This document shows, piece by piece, positions 36,736 to 45,222 of a stretch of DNA of 64,000 bases. The notes under the pieces are model-generated. The model was not told where the DNA came from, ran no database searches, and saw only the letters and a list, made by a program, of their open reading frames with translations. Position 1 is the first letter of the stretch; the number at the start of each line of letters is the position of its first letter. The position numbers and the translations under genes are program-made. The stretch lies in the NCBI GenBank assembly GCA_002491905.1, contig DKWV01000056.1, positions 50,833 to 114,832 on the forward strand, in the 5' to 3' direction. This DNA is from Lachnospiraceae bacterium UBA7143. GTDB lineage: Bacteria; Bacillota; Clostridia; Lachnospirales; Lachnospiraceae.

Positions 36736-37701
36736 TCAATGGTGCGTCGGTCTGACGTTTCTTCCGGCTCCGCCTCTCGCAGAGCTGATCTGCTTCACTT
36801 TTTTCTCCGGCTTCGCCACGGTAACCTTCGGTACCGCCTTCACATAATAATAGTACTCATCATCCTCAAATTGAACCTTTTCCGTTCGACTGTAATCCAC
36901 ATAAAATACGAAAAACTGCAGTACAAGCACAAGCAGAAAGGAAACAACCGTACCCAGAAGCACACTGATGAGCGACTGATTTATCTCAAAAATCAGGTCT
37001 CCCACCAAAAGTACCATGATGTTCACCACTGCGCCGGCCGTCATGGCGATTGTCCATGCGTAATCAATGCTTAAGCGCCGCAGGAGATAGACGATAATCA
37101 CCGTAATGGCAAAGGCCGCTATCGTGACAACCATCTCCTGGTTCTTTATCAGACCGTCGATAATAAACTTAAATTTCGCCGCAGTCTCCTCATCGGCCAT
37201 AGCTGCAATCACCGTCGCATTCTGCGTCACATAGTGCAGCATATAGTAAACGATCACGCCACAGGCAACGGAGACAGCCGACGTGGGCGCCCCGATCAGC
37301 CCCATTGATATGGGGATCACATAGGGTATCCGCAAAAGAAAACACAGCGGCAATAGCACCACCACCAGCGTGTCTTTCGGGGAAAACCGCAGATACAGCA
37401 GAAAGAGCAGCAGAAAGCCCGCACCAATTACCACAGCGCACTCCATGCTGAAAGTATAGAGGTGCAGAAGCGCAAAAACCGCCCCCATCAGGACAATGAA
37501 ATTCATCGGCATAAATGAGCACATGAGGGCCACAATCAGCACCAGCGTCATTCTGTTAAGCGACTCCATATAACCCAGTCTGGAATTAATCATAAGGAGG
37601 GTTATAAGCGCCAGAAGAAACTTCAAAGCCGGTGTGATGTACACCTCATATTTGCTGTATATGGCCAAAAGCATCTGTTTTGCAACCAGTAAAGTAGTCA
37701 T
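36736..37701 (-). CDS. Multi-pass membrane protein, unknown function
   Basis: 321 aa with about eight hydrophobic helices and a short loop of about 50 residues between the two halves. The cytoplasmic C-terminus is acidic-tyrosine then basic (DDEYYYYVKAVPKV ... RPTHH). There is no transporter signature I recognise. AAAGGA precedes the ATG. It sits 15 bp after another membrane protein gene and 67 bp before cdaA, so a role in the envelope or c-di-AMP circuit is possible. That is from context only. Confidence 0.75.
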   Translation of the reverse strand: MTTLLVAKQMLLAIYSKYEVYITPALKFLLALITLLMINSRLGYMESLNRMTLVLIVALMCSFMPMNFIVLMGAVFALLHLYTFSMECAVVIGAGFLLLFLLYLRFSPKDTLVVVLLPLCFLLRIPYVIPISMGLIGAPTSAVSVACGVIVYYMLHYVTQNATVIAAMADEETAAKFKFIIDGLIKNQEMVVTIAAFAITVIIVYLLRRLSIDYAWTIAMTAGAVVNIMVLLVGDLIFEINQSLISVLLGTVVSFLLVLVLQFFVFYVDYSRTEKVQFEDDEYYYYVKAVPKVTVAKPEKKVKQISSARGGAGRNVRPTHH

Positions 37702-37716
37702 TGTAAATTAATCCTT

Positions 37717-38115
37717 TTATCCGTTCTTTTCGTTCTTATACATGGCAGTGAGTTTATGCAGATTCATGTAATATGTCCGCAGGCTCCTGCTCGCCCTGTT
37801 GTACCTGACCGTGTACACCACATAGGAAATAAGCGCATAAACACCCACAGTCCCCAGGTAAAAGAAAAGAACATTCTTTGCAAATTCCAGGAGATCCATC
37901 TTGTAGATATCCGTCATAAAAACTTCAAAATCATAAAAAATGTACATAGCAAAAACCACTACAAATGCGATGGTTGCACTTATAATGGATTTAAGCACCT
38001 GCCAGCCTATATAGTCGTTCCGAAAATAACTTCCGATGGCAAGACATTTCCTGCCTTCATGAGCCTCATAGGAGGCCATTTGGGTCATCAGAACGACCCG
38101 TTCTTCATTTAACAT
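37717..38115 (-). CDS. Small two-helix membrane protein, unknown function
   Basis: 132 aa from MLNEERVVLMTQMA, with GGAG seven bases upstream. Two hydrophobic helices (about 40-65 and 85-105) lie between charged ends. It is paired with the eight-helix protein downstream, so the two may form a complex. No family is recognised. Confidence 0.7.
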   Translation of the reverse strand: MLNEERVVLMTQMASYEAHEGRKCLAIGSYFRNDYIGWQVLKSIISATIAFVVVFAMYIFYDFEVFMTDIYKMDLLEFAKNVLFFYLGTVGVYALISYVVYTVRYNRASRSLRTYYMNLHKLTAMYKNEKNG

Positions 38116-38142
38116 ACACTTCTCCAATTTTCAACAGAATCA

Positions 38143-38550
38143 TCAGCCCAGAAACCGCATCTTCGGATTTTCCTTCGGGTCCTTTTTCTTCTGCACTTTG
38201 GGCGGCTCGGGCTTTCTGATGCTCGCGCCCAGCTCGTTAACCATGCTGTTCTTGCACTTATTGCAGAAACGTCCCGTCAGAATGGCCGCGCCACAGTTTT
38301 CACAGGTAAGCGTTACTCCCGACTCCGCAGAAAGCTCCAGCCGCTCTTCCCTGAGCCACTGGTGAATCTGGTTCGTGGAAACGTCACAGGCTTCCGCCAC
38401 CTGCTGAACGCCTGCGTGGCCGTTATCCTGAATGTACTTCTTTACCTCCTGGAATTTTTCCTCAAGCTTCTCCCGGCATGCCATGCAGATCGGCGGTCCG
38501 GACACATAGTTAAAGAGATTCCCGCACTTCCTACAATTTCTTACGTTCAT
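38143..38550 (-). CDS. YvyF-like flagellar-operon regulator
   Basis: 135 aa. An N-terminal zinc ribbon (CRKCGNLF, CMAC), a helix-turn-helix segment near 45-70 (VQQVAEACDVSTNQIHQWL) and a second zinc ribbon (CENCGAAI, CNKC) match the Firmicutes flagellar-operon protein YvyF. GGGAGG precedes the ATG at MNVRNCRKCG. In Bacillus this gene also lies by comF, as here, which supports the call. Confidence 0.8.
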   Translation of the reverse strand: MNVRNCRKCGNLFNYVSGPPICMACREKLEEKFQEVKKYIQDNGHAGVQQVAEACDVSTNQIHQWLREERLELSAESGVTLTCENCGAAILTGRFCNKCKNSMVNELGASIRKPEPPKVQKKKDPKENPKMRFLG

Positions 38551-38649
38551 ACCATACCTCCCTGAGACATATTTGTCGTAACTGTTCAGTACCTTCACTG
38601 TCTTGAAGCAGAATCCACGTAAATCCTTTTTCAATGACAGGATTTCTCC

Positions 38650-39354
38650 TCATATTCCTCTGCCAATGGCGAGAGTAATGAAGTAAATCCGTCCTACACC
38701 CGCTTTCCGAAATTCACGGCTCATGGCATCTATGGTGCTGCCCGTTGTGTAGATGTCATCAATAATTATAATCGTATTTAATTTTACATCATTACGGAGG
38801 ATTTTGAAAGCCTTTTTCAAATTATTTTGCCTTTCTGCGGCAGATAAATCTTTCATGGGAGCTGTTTTTACCGTTCGTTCTATCAAATCGGCGCGCACCG
38901 GGATTCCCGTGAGTGCGGAAAGCGCCTCCGCCATCACCTGTGCCTGATTATATCCCCGCTTCCTTTGCCTGTCACTATGAAGTGGCACGGGGACAAGCGC
39001 ATCCGCCCGACATGAGCTGATAAAAGTCCCCAGCTCTCCCGCCATACAGGCGGCATAATACGCAGCGTACTCCCGTCTGCCCCGATATTTAAAACGGGCA
39101 ATGGACGCGGAAACGCTGCGGTAGTAGAAGAGAGCGCGGCCTCTGTCGTAGAGATGTCTTTGGGCGGCGCAGTCACCGCAGTATTCCTTTTCAGAACTCC
39201 CGATATGCTTGCCGCATTTTAAACAATACGGCGGTTCAATATAGGCAAATGAAGGCGCGCATTCCGTACAGACCAGCGCATTCCAAGGTCTGACAGGCCG
39301 GTCACAGACAGGGCAGCGGCGGGGAAAGAAGAGCGAGATAAGCTGTGAAACCAT
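38650..39354 (-). CDS. comF: ComF-family phosphoribosyltransferase
   Basis: 234 aa. An N-terminal zinc finger (CPVCDRP, CTEC, then CLKCGKH, CGDC) precedes a type I phosphoribosyltransferase domain with PRPP loop IIIIDDIYTTGST near 196. ComF is needed for DNA uptake in naturally competent bacteria, but it is widespread in others. It sits between recD2 and the yvyF-like gene. AAAGGA precedes the ATG. Confidence 0.92.
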   Translation of the reverse strand: MVSQLISLFFPRRCPVCDRPVRPWNALVCTECAPSFAYIEPPYCLKCGKHIGSSEKEYCGDCAAQRHLYDRGRALFYYRSVSASIARFKYRGRREYAAYYAACMAGELGTFISSCRADALVPVPLHSDRQRKRGYNQAQVMAEALSALTGIPVRADLIERTVKTAPMKDLSAAERQNNLKKAFKILRNDVKLNTIIIIDDIYTTGSTIDAMSREFRKAGVGRIYFITLAIGRGI

Positions 39355-39384
39355 AGATGTGTCCTTTCTGATGTGGATTTCCTA

Positions 39385-41658
39385 TCACCCGAACTTCATT
39401 GCCCGGAGCTGGTCCAAGAAGCCGGTATAACGGTGGTTTTCCCGGTTGTTCTTTACCATCTCGGAAAGCGTGGCGCGGCTCCCCAGGATGGTGACGCACG
39501 CTTTCGCCCGGGTGACGCCCGTGTAGAGGAGATTGCGGTTAAAAAGCATGTGAGGGCCTGTGAGAAGCGGCATGATAACCGCCGGATATTCGCTGCCCTG
39601 GGATTTATGTATGGTGACGGCATAAGCCAGCTCGATCTCGTCAAGTCCTGAATAAGGGTAGGTAACCCGCCGGTGCTCGTCAAACTCCACTACCACCTCA
39701 CGGGCATATTCGTCGATCGTGCGTATCACGCCGATATCCCCGTTAAAGATCCCCATCCCCTGGTCGATGGGAATGTTGTAGCGGCTCACCACTTCCCACG
39801 CAAGCTGGTAATTGTTCTTGATCTGCATCACCTTGTCGCCCTCCCGGAAAAGGGTATCACCCGTCTGACATTCGCGTTTTTTATCGTCCGGCGGATTCAG
39901 GTAACGCTGCAGAATGCCGTTTAAGGTTTCTACGCCCAGTTTTCCCTTCCGCATGGGGGTGAGTACCTGTATATCATAGGGCGTCGCGTCCACATAGCGG
40001 GGAAGCTTTTCCAGAATCAGTTGAATCATATGTTTGTATATGACATTCACATCATTTCTTTCAAGAAAGAAAAAGTCCCGACTCTTATTGTCCAGAATCG
40101 GATCCTCTCCGGCGTGGATTCTGTGGGCATTCAGGACGATATCACTCTCCTTTGCCTGCCGGAAAATCTTTTCCAGAACCACCGTCTGAAACGCGCCGCT
40201 CTTAATCAGGTCGGAGAGTACCTGACCCGGTCCCACGGAAGGAAGCTGGTTCACGTCCCCCACCATAATCAGGCGGGTTCCCACGGGAACCGCCTTCAAA
40301 AGCGACTGGAAAAGGAAGATATCCACCATAGACATCTCGTCCACAATGATAACATCCGCTTCCAGAGGGTTTTCCTCATTGCGCTCGAACCGCGCCGCCT
40401 TTCCCTCCAGGGAAGCTGTCCCGGAGAGCTCCAGAAGCCTGTGGATGGTGCGGGACTCATATCCCGTGGCCTCGGTCATACGCTTCGCCGCTCGGCCCGT
40501 GGGCGCCGCCAGGCTGATCTCCATTCCCTGGGAGAGAAAATAGCGGATGATCGCGTTGATGGTGGTAGTTTTGCCTGTGCCCGGGCCTCCCGAAAGAATA
40601 AACACGCCGTTTTTAATACTCTCCAAAACGGACCGTTTCTGCAGGCTGTCCAGCACTATGCCAAGGTCCGCCTCCAACTGGTCAATTTTCCGCAGAAGCG
40701 CCTCCTCCTCGGCAGGCAGAAACTTCTCCGATACATTCAGGTCATGGAGCATCCGCGCGCAGTTTAATTCGGCATAATAAAAGGTGCTGGCATAGACCCG
40801 GCACTCCCGTACAGACGCCGTGCTGTCCGAAGGCGCCATACTTTCCCCGGCAGGAACGGTTTTGATCACCAACTTTTTATCCATTGCCAGGTTCTGGAGC
40901 TGCGGCTCCATCAGGGACGGCTCGATCCCCAGAAGTGTCCCGGCCTCTGCCAAAAGCCTTTCCGCCGGAAGATAACAGTGGCCTTCGCCGCCCGCCTGCT
41001 GCAAGGTATAGAGCAGGCCGCTCCTGATGCGGTAATCGGAGTCCGTGTGAATGCCGATCTTCGCCGCAATCTCATCCGCGATTCGGAAACCGATGCCCTG
41101 GATATCCTCTGCCAGCCGGTAAGGGTTTTCGCGCATCACGCCGTATAGACCCATCCCGTAGGTCTCATAAATGCGGAGCGCAAGGGTGTTGGAAATACCA
41201 TAGCCCTGTAGAAAGGTCATAGCATCCCTAGCATCCCTCTTCTCATACAGGGAGGCTGCTATCTCGCGGGCCTTGCGCTGGCTGATTCCTTTTACCTCCG
41301 CCAGGCGCTCCGGCTCCTCCTCGATGATGCGGTAGGTTTCCGCGCCAAAAGCCTGTATAATCCGCCTCGCCAGCGCTTCCCCCACACCTTTCACGGCGCC
41401 GGAGGACAGATATCTCTCCATACTGACTTCATCGCTAGGCGGCAGAATTTTATACTGTTCTATTTTAAACTGTTTTCCGTATATCTGGTGCTGGGTATAC
41501 TCCCCCTGCGCTTCAATCGTCTCGCCCTGATCCATAGTTTTAAAAAAACCCACGCAGGTAAGCTCGTTGTCCTCCTGCGTGAGAAGATTTAAAACCGTAT
41601 AGCCATTGTCTTTGTTGCGGTAAATAATGTGATCTATAAATCCTTTTACTGTTTCCAT
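39385..41658 (-). CDS. recD2: RecD2-type DNA helicase
   Basis: 757 aa from METVKGFIDHIIYR. A superfamily 1B 5'-3' helicase acting in repair without RecBC. An N-terminal OB and helix-hairpin-helix region (about 1-230) precedes Walker A SGGPGTGKTTT near 355, Walker B IIVDEMSM near 435, and the C-terminal motif YAVTIHKSQGSEYP near 685. The start lies six bases after the rod-binding gene stop and has a poor ribosome site, so coupling is likely. A longer in-frame extension is out-of-frame overlap with that gene. Confidence 0.93.
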   Translation of the reverse strand: METVKGFIDHIIYRNKDNGYTVLNLLTQEDNELTCVGFFKTMDQGETIEAQGEYTQHQIYGKQFKIEQYKILPPSDEVSMERYLSSGAVKGVGEALARRIIQAFGAETYRIIEEEPERLAEVKGISQRKAREIAASLYEKRDARDAMTFLQGYGISNTLALRIYETYGMGLYGVMRENPYRLAEDIQGIGFRIADEIAAKIGIHTDSDYRIRSGLLYTLQQAGGEGHCYLPAERLLAEAGTLLGIEPSLMEPQLQNLAMDKKLVIKTVPAGESMAPSDSTASVRECRVYASTFYYAELNCARMLHDLNVSEKFLPAEEEALLRKIDQLEADLGIVLDSLQKRSVLESIKNGVFILSGGPGTGKTTTINAIIRYFLSQGMEISLAAPTGRAAKRMTEATGYESRTIHRLLELSGTASLEGKAARFERNEENPLEADVIIVDEMSMVDIFLFQSLLKAVPVGTRLIMVGDVNQLPSVGPGQVLSDLIKSGAFQTVVLEKIFRQAKESDIVLNAHRIHAGEDPILDNKSRDFFFLERNDVNVIYKHMIQLILEKLPRYVDATPYDIQVLTPMRKGKLGVETLNGILQRYLNPPDDKKRECQTGDTLFREGDKVMQIKNNYQLAWEVVSRYNIPIDQGMGIFNGDIGVIRTIDEYAREVVVEFDEHRRVTYPYSGLDEIELAYAVTIHKSQGSEYPAVIMPLLTGPHMLFNRNLLYTGVTRAKACVTILGSRATLSEMVKNNRENHRYTGFLDQLRAMKFG

Positions 41659-41663
41659 AGAAA

Positions 41664-42044
41664 TTATGATATGCCGTAGTTGATCTTTGCCTGTTCGTAT
41701 AACATCTGCGCCAGGGAATTGGAACCCTGTGTCGCGGTCTGCTCGGAAATCTGCTGGATGACGGTGTCCTTGAAATAATCCACCATATTGGAAGCGTAGC
41801 CGTCCTCGTCCCCATCGAAAATATCCACCGTTTTCTGCATTTCCTTGTAGACCTGTTCCCACAGATATGCCTCAAACTGCTTGCAGGCGTCAAAGAGGGC
41901 GTCGTCTTCCTTCGTCTTCTCAGTTCCGCTTGTATTCCGCGTATTCTGTACGTTTGTCAGATTTTTCTGCAGCGTCTCCGCCGCCACGCGGTTTCCGTCG
42001 GTCATATAATTGGTGTATGCGGATAAATTGGTTAAGTCATTCAT
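41664..42044 (-). CDS. Flagellar rod-binding protein (FlgJ N-terminal type)
   Basis: 126 aa. Residues about 48-120 match the rod-binding domain (CKQFEAYLWEQVYKEMQKTV ... QMLYEQAKINYGI). There is no peptidoglycan hydrolase domain, as in other Firmicutes. It follows flgG by 16 bp and should act in basal-body rod assembly. Confidence 0.85.
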   Translation of the reverse strand: MNDLTNLSAYTNYMTDGNRVAAETLQKNLTNVQNTRNTSGTEKTKEDDALFDACKQFEAYLWEQVYKEMQKTVDIFDGDEDGYASNMVDYFKDTVIQQISEQTATQGSNSLAQMLYEQAKINYGIS

Positions 42045-42060
42045 GTTTTATCTCCTAAAA

Positions 42061-42879
42061 CTAACGTTTAAGGTTATTAGCAACTTCAAGCATCGAATCG
42101 GAGGTGGTGATGGACTTGGAGTTCATCTCATAGGCGCGCTGCGCTACGATCAGGTTTACCATCTCATTTGCTACCTGTACGTTGGAGCCTTCCAGATAGC
42201 CCTGGACAATCCGGCTCTTCTGTACATCCGGCGTTGTGTCCTCGTTAAGGGCACGTCCGCTTGCGTCAGTTACCACAAACAGGGTATCGCCCACCCTCTT
42301 TAAACCGCCGGGATTATTGAACTGGAAAGTACCGATCTGCACGCCGATGGGCTGTGGATTATTCTGGTCGTCCGGGTAGCAGATCTGACCGTCCTCCGTG
42401 ATGGAAAGGTTGCTCGCTATATAATTGGCAGGAAGCACGATCGCGCGTCCGGTTGTATCCAGCACCGGCAGACCGTCCGCATTGGTCAGCGTCATGCGGT
42501 TATTGCCGGCAAGCGCCCATGTAAAATCGCCGTTTCTCGTATAAAAGATATCGCCGTCCTCCCCCCGCAGTGCAAAGAAACCGTCGCCCTCAATTGCGAA
42601 AGCGGTATCAGAAGCAGAGTCCAGAAGGCTGCCCTGTGTAAAAATCTGGTTGATAGAAGAGGTGCGGACACCAAGACCCACCTGGGAAGTGGTCGGCTTC
42701 GGATCACCGTTTGCCGTCGTAGTGACAGACTGTAAATTCTGGTACAGGAGAGATTTAAACTGCGCCACCTGTGCCTTGTATCCCACGGAATTGACGTTGG
42801 CAAGATTGTTCGCTATCGTGTCCACATTTGTCTGCTGTGCATTCATGCCGGTTGCACCCGACCATAAACTTCTAACCAT
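42061..42879 (-). CDS. flgG: Flagellar distal rod protein FlgG (FlhP)
   Basis: 272 aa. N-terminal rod motif (MVRSLWSGATGMNAQQTNVD, NNLANVNSVGYK), a middle beta region, and the C-terminal signature VQVANEMVNLIVAQRAYEMN with SMLEVANNL at the end. AGGAGG precedes the ATG. It is second of a flhO/flhP-like pair behind mbl. Confidence 0.93.
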   Translation of the reverse strand: MVRSLWSGATGMNAQQTNVDTIANNLANVNSVGYKAQVAQFKSLLYQNLQSVTTTANGDPKPTTSQVGLGVRTSSINQIFTQGSLLDSASDTAFAIEGDGFFALRGEDGDIFYTRNGDFTWALAGNNRMTLTNADGLPVLDTTGRAIVLPANYIASNLSITEDGQICYPDDQNNPQPIGVQIGTFQFNNPGGLKRVGDTLFVVTDASGRALNEDTTPDVQKSRIVQGYLEGSNVQVANEMVNLIVAQRAYEMNSKSITTSDSMLEVANNLKR

Positions 42880-42922
42880 AATGTCCTCCTTAAAAAACTC
42901 CTCCCGTTATGAAGTATGATTT

Positions 42923-43801
42923 TTAACCTAATTTGCCGTTCTGGGTTACCGCCTGCTCTAAAGTATCATCGTATGTAGTGATTACTTTCTGGTTGCTCTC
43001 GTACTGACGCTGCAGGGTAATCATGTTGACCATCTCCGTCACTACGGAAATATTTGACATTTCCAGATATCCCTGATGAATCTGCGTATCAATTTCCAGA
43101 TCCGTATTTGCCTGGTCAAGCTCCGTCGCGCCCTCTACCGGCTGGAAATAGTTCTCGCCGAAGCGCTCCAGATAATTATAATCCTCAAAATCCGCAATAC
43201 CGATGGTCGCCACCGTATTGCCGTCCTGTATGATATTGCCGTTGCGGCTGATACTTATGGGAAGGGCGGTATCCATCTGGATCCTGCGGCCATCCTCATC
43301 CAGCACATAGTCGCCGTCCTGCGTCTGCAGGAAGCCCTGACGGTTCATGGTAAAATTACCGTCTCTCGTATATTTGGTGGAAGTTTCTCCCGCCTTGTTC
43401 GTGTACTCTACCGCAAAAAATCCTCTGTCAGAAAGCGCCAGATCAAGCGGATTTCCCGTCTCCTTAATAGGACCTTCGGAGTAATCCACATAATTTTCCC
43501 CGATCTTTACGCCCAGATTCAGTCCGGTTTTTCTGACACGCCGCTCCATATAGTTCTCGTTCAGCGGGTTGTTCGCCTCCGCCTCATCCACGGCCCTGTT
43601 GGTCGCCAGCGGCCTCGGGAGATTACCCGGCTCCGACAAATCCTTAATCTTATAGGCAAGCACCGTATCAAACGCTTCGCTCGTGGTGCCTTCTTTCTTA
43701 AAGCCATTGGTCGTAGCATTCGCCAGATTGTTCGTCAGTACATCCATCCGGTGCTGCTCGTTCAACATGCCTGTGTAGGCAGTGTAGAGACCTTTTAACA
43801 T
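42923..43801 (-). CDS. flhO: Flagellar rod protein (FlgF/FlhO type)
   Basis: 292 aa. N-terminal MLKGLYTAYTGMLNEQHRMD and TNNLANATTNGFKKEG, C-terminal MSNISVVTEMVNMITLQRQYE. Rod and hook family, secreted through the flagellar apparatus. GGGAGG precedes the ATG. It starts 2 bp after the mbl stop. Confidence 0.9.
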   Translation of the reverse strand: MLKGLYTAYTGMLNEQHRMDVLTNNLANATTNGFKKEGTTSEAFDTVLAYKIKDLSEPGNLPRPLATNRAVDEAEANNPLNENYMERRVRKTGLNLGVKIGENYVDYSEGPIKETGNPLDLALSDRGFFAVEYTNKAGETSTKYTRDGNFTMNRQGFLQTQDGDYVLDEDGRRIQMDTALPISISRNGNIIQDGNTVATIGIADFEDYNYLERFGENYFQPVEGATELDQANTDLEIDTQIHQGYLEMSNISVVTEMVNMITLQRQYESNQKVITTYDDTLEQAVTQNGKLG

Positions 43802-43803
43802 CT

Positions 43804-44796
43804 TTAGTCCTCCCTATAGCCAGCTAAAAATTCCACGTATTTACCGGTGCCGATTGCCACAGCCGTCATCGGATCTTCCGCCGTCATGGTGTTGATGCCT
43901 GTTTTCGCCGCGATCAGATCTTCCAGTCCGCGAAGCAGACTGCCGCCGCCCGTCAGGACAATACCACGATCCGCGATATCCGCCGCCAGTTCCGGGGGCG
44001 TCTTCTCAAGCACGCTGTGTATCGTCTCCACGATCTGTACCGTAGTCTCATGGAGCGCCTCCTCCGTTTCCTCCGAGGAAACCTTGACGGTTCTGGGAAG
44101 ACCGGTCACCAGATTACGACCTCTCACGTCCATATAATCCACTTCGGCACGCTTGAAAGCGGAACCGATCTTTATCTTCAAATCCTCCGCCGTCCGTTCA
44201 CCGATCAGCAGATTGTGTTTTTTACGCATATAACGCACGATAGCCTCATCAAAGTCGTCACCCGCTATCTTGATGGAAGCGCTGACCACCGTGCCGCCGA
44301 GAGAAATCACCGCAATATCGGAAGTACCGCCGCCGATATCCACAATCATGTTGCCGCAGGGCTTGGAAATGTCGATACCCGCGCCGATCGCCGCCGCGAT
44401 CGGCTCCTCAATGATGGAAACTTCCCTTGCGCCCGCCTGATAGGTCGCATCTTCCACGGCTTTCTTTTCCACCTCAGTCACGCCGCTGGGCACGCAGACC
44501 GCAATGCGCGGTTTTCTGAAAGTCTTTTTACCCAGAGCCTTCTGGATAAAATACTTCATCATTTTCTCCGTAACCTGATAATCGGAGATAACGCCCTGTC
44601 TCAGAGGCCTTACCGCCACGATATTGCCCGGCGTCCTGCCGAGCATGAGGCGTGCGTCCTCACCGATTGCCTTAATCTTATTCGTATCCCTGTCAAAAGC
44701 TACTACAGAGGGCTCCTTCAGGACAACGCCCTTGCCCCTGATATATACTAAAATGCTGGCTGTGCCAAGATCTATACCGATATCCGTAAACTGCAT
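43804..44796 (-). CDS. mbl: MreB-like actin homologue (Mbl)
   Basis: 330 aa. It forms filaments that guide cell-wall elongation. ATP-binding motifs are IDLGTASILVY at residue 8, VDIGGGTSDIAV near 155, and VLTGGGSLLRG near 285. The downstream flagellar pair favours Mbl over MreB by the Bacillus order. It heads a long minus-strand run that may continue through recD2. Confidence 0.93.
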   Translation of the reverse strand: MQFTDIGIDLGTASILVYIRGKGVVLKEPSVVAFDRDTNKIKAIGEDARLMLGRTPGNIVAVRPLRQGVISDYQVTEKMMKYFIQKALGKKTFRKPRIAVCVPSGVTEVEKKAVEDATYQAGAREVSIIEEPIAAAIGAGIDISKPCGNMIVDIGGGTSDIAVISLGGTVVSASIKIAGDDFDEAIVRYMRKKHNLLIGERTAEDLKIKIGSAFKRAEVDYMDVRGRNLVTGLPRTVKVSSEETEEALHETTVQIVETIHSVLEKTPPELAADIADRGIVLTGGGSLLRGLEDLIAAKTGINTMTAEDPMTAVAIGTGKYVEFLAGYRED

Positions 44797-45109
44797 TTAC
44801 CTTTGATCCCCTTCCCGAGAATATATCGCAAGACTCCATTAATACCACAGGAAAACTAATGCCTGCCCTAGTCTTCTTATCTTCCTTATTCGTCTCCTAG
44901 GCTATTATATTATACCCTCATCGAATCGGTTTTTCAAAGGTTTTTATAAAATTTTTTCAAAAAAGTAAAAAACGCCAAAAACAGAACGGTTCCTTCCGTT
45001 CTGATTTCAGCATCCATGCCTTCTGTTTTGTTTATCGGATGGTCAGACGGAAATGTTTAGCCAATCATGCATTTCTTTTGAAAAAATTTGCCCCGGATTT
45101 TGACATCTG

Positions 45110-45118
45110 TGTTATACT
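45110..45118 (+). promoter_or_regulatory. Extended -10 promoter of the ABC-class ATPase
   Basis: TGTTATACT. A TTGCCC 19 bp upstream is a weak -35. The leader from here to the ATG is about 100 nt. Confidence 0.5.
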
Positions 45119-45126
45119 ACAAAGAG

Positions 45127-45188
45127 GCTGCGGGCAACCATTTCACTGACACTACATGACATAACCGGCTAGCCGAAGCCCCCGCAGC
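45127..45188 (+). other. Structured leader ahead of the ATPase gene
   Basis: GCTGCGGG (45127-45134) pairs with CCCGCAGC (45181-45188), enclosing 46 nt that include the palindrome CGGCTAGCCG. It has no T-run, so it is not a standard terminator. It matches no riboswitch I know. Confidence 0.45.
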
Positions 45189-45222
45189 AGAACTGGAATA
45201 TAATAAAGGAGTATATCTAACC

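Larger units (their letters stand above)
44797..45222 (+). other. 426-bp divergent intergenic region
   Basis: It lies between mbl and the ABC-class ATPase. It holds an AGAACGG/CCGTTCT hairpin (near 44980-45002), T-rich stretches, the extended -10 and the leader hairpin listed next. No gene is visible. Confidence 0.5.

Noticed and set aside
41659..41862. Longer RecD2 start
   Set aside because: The extra 68 residues overlap the rod-binding gene in another frame and have no similarity to the RecD2 N-terminus.
45127..45188. Known riboswitch before the ATPase gene
   Set aside because: No conserved core of the fluoride, guanidine, SAM or THF classes could be matched.
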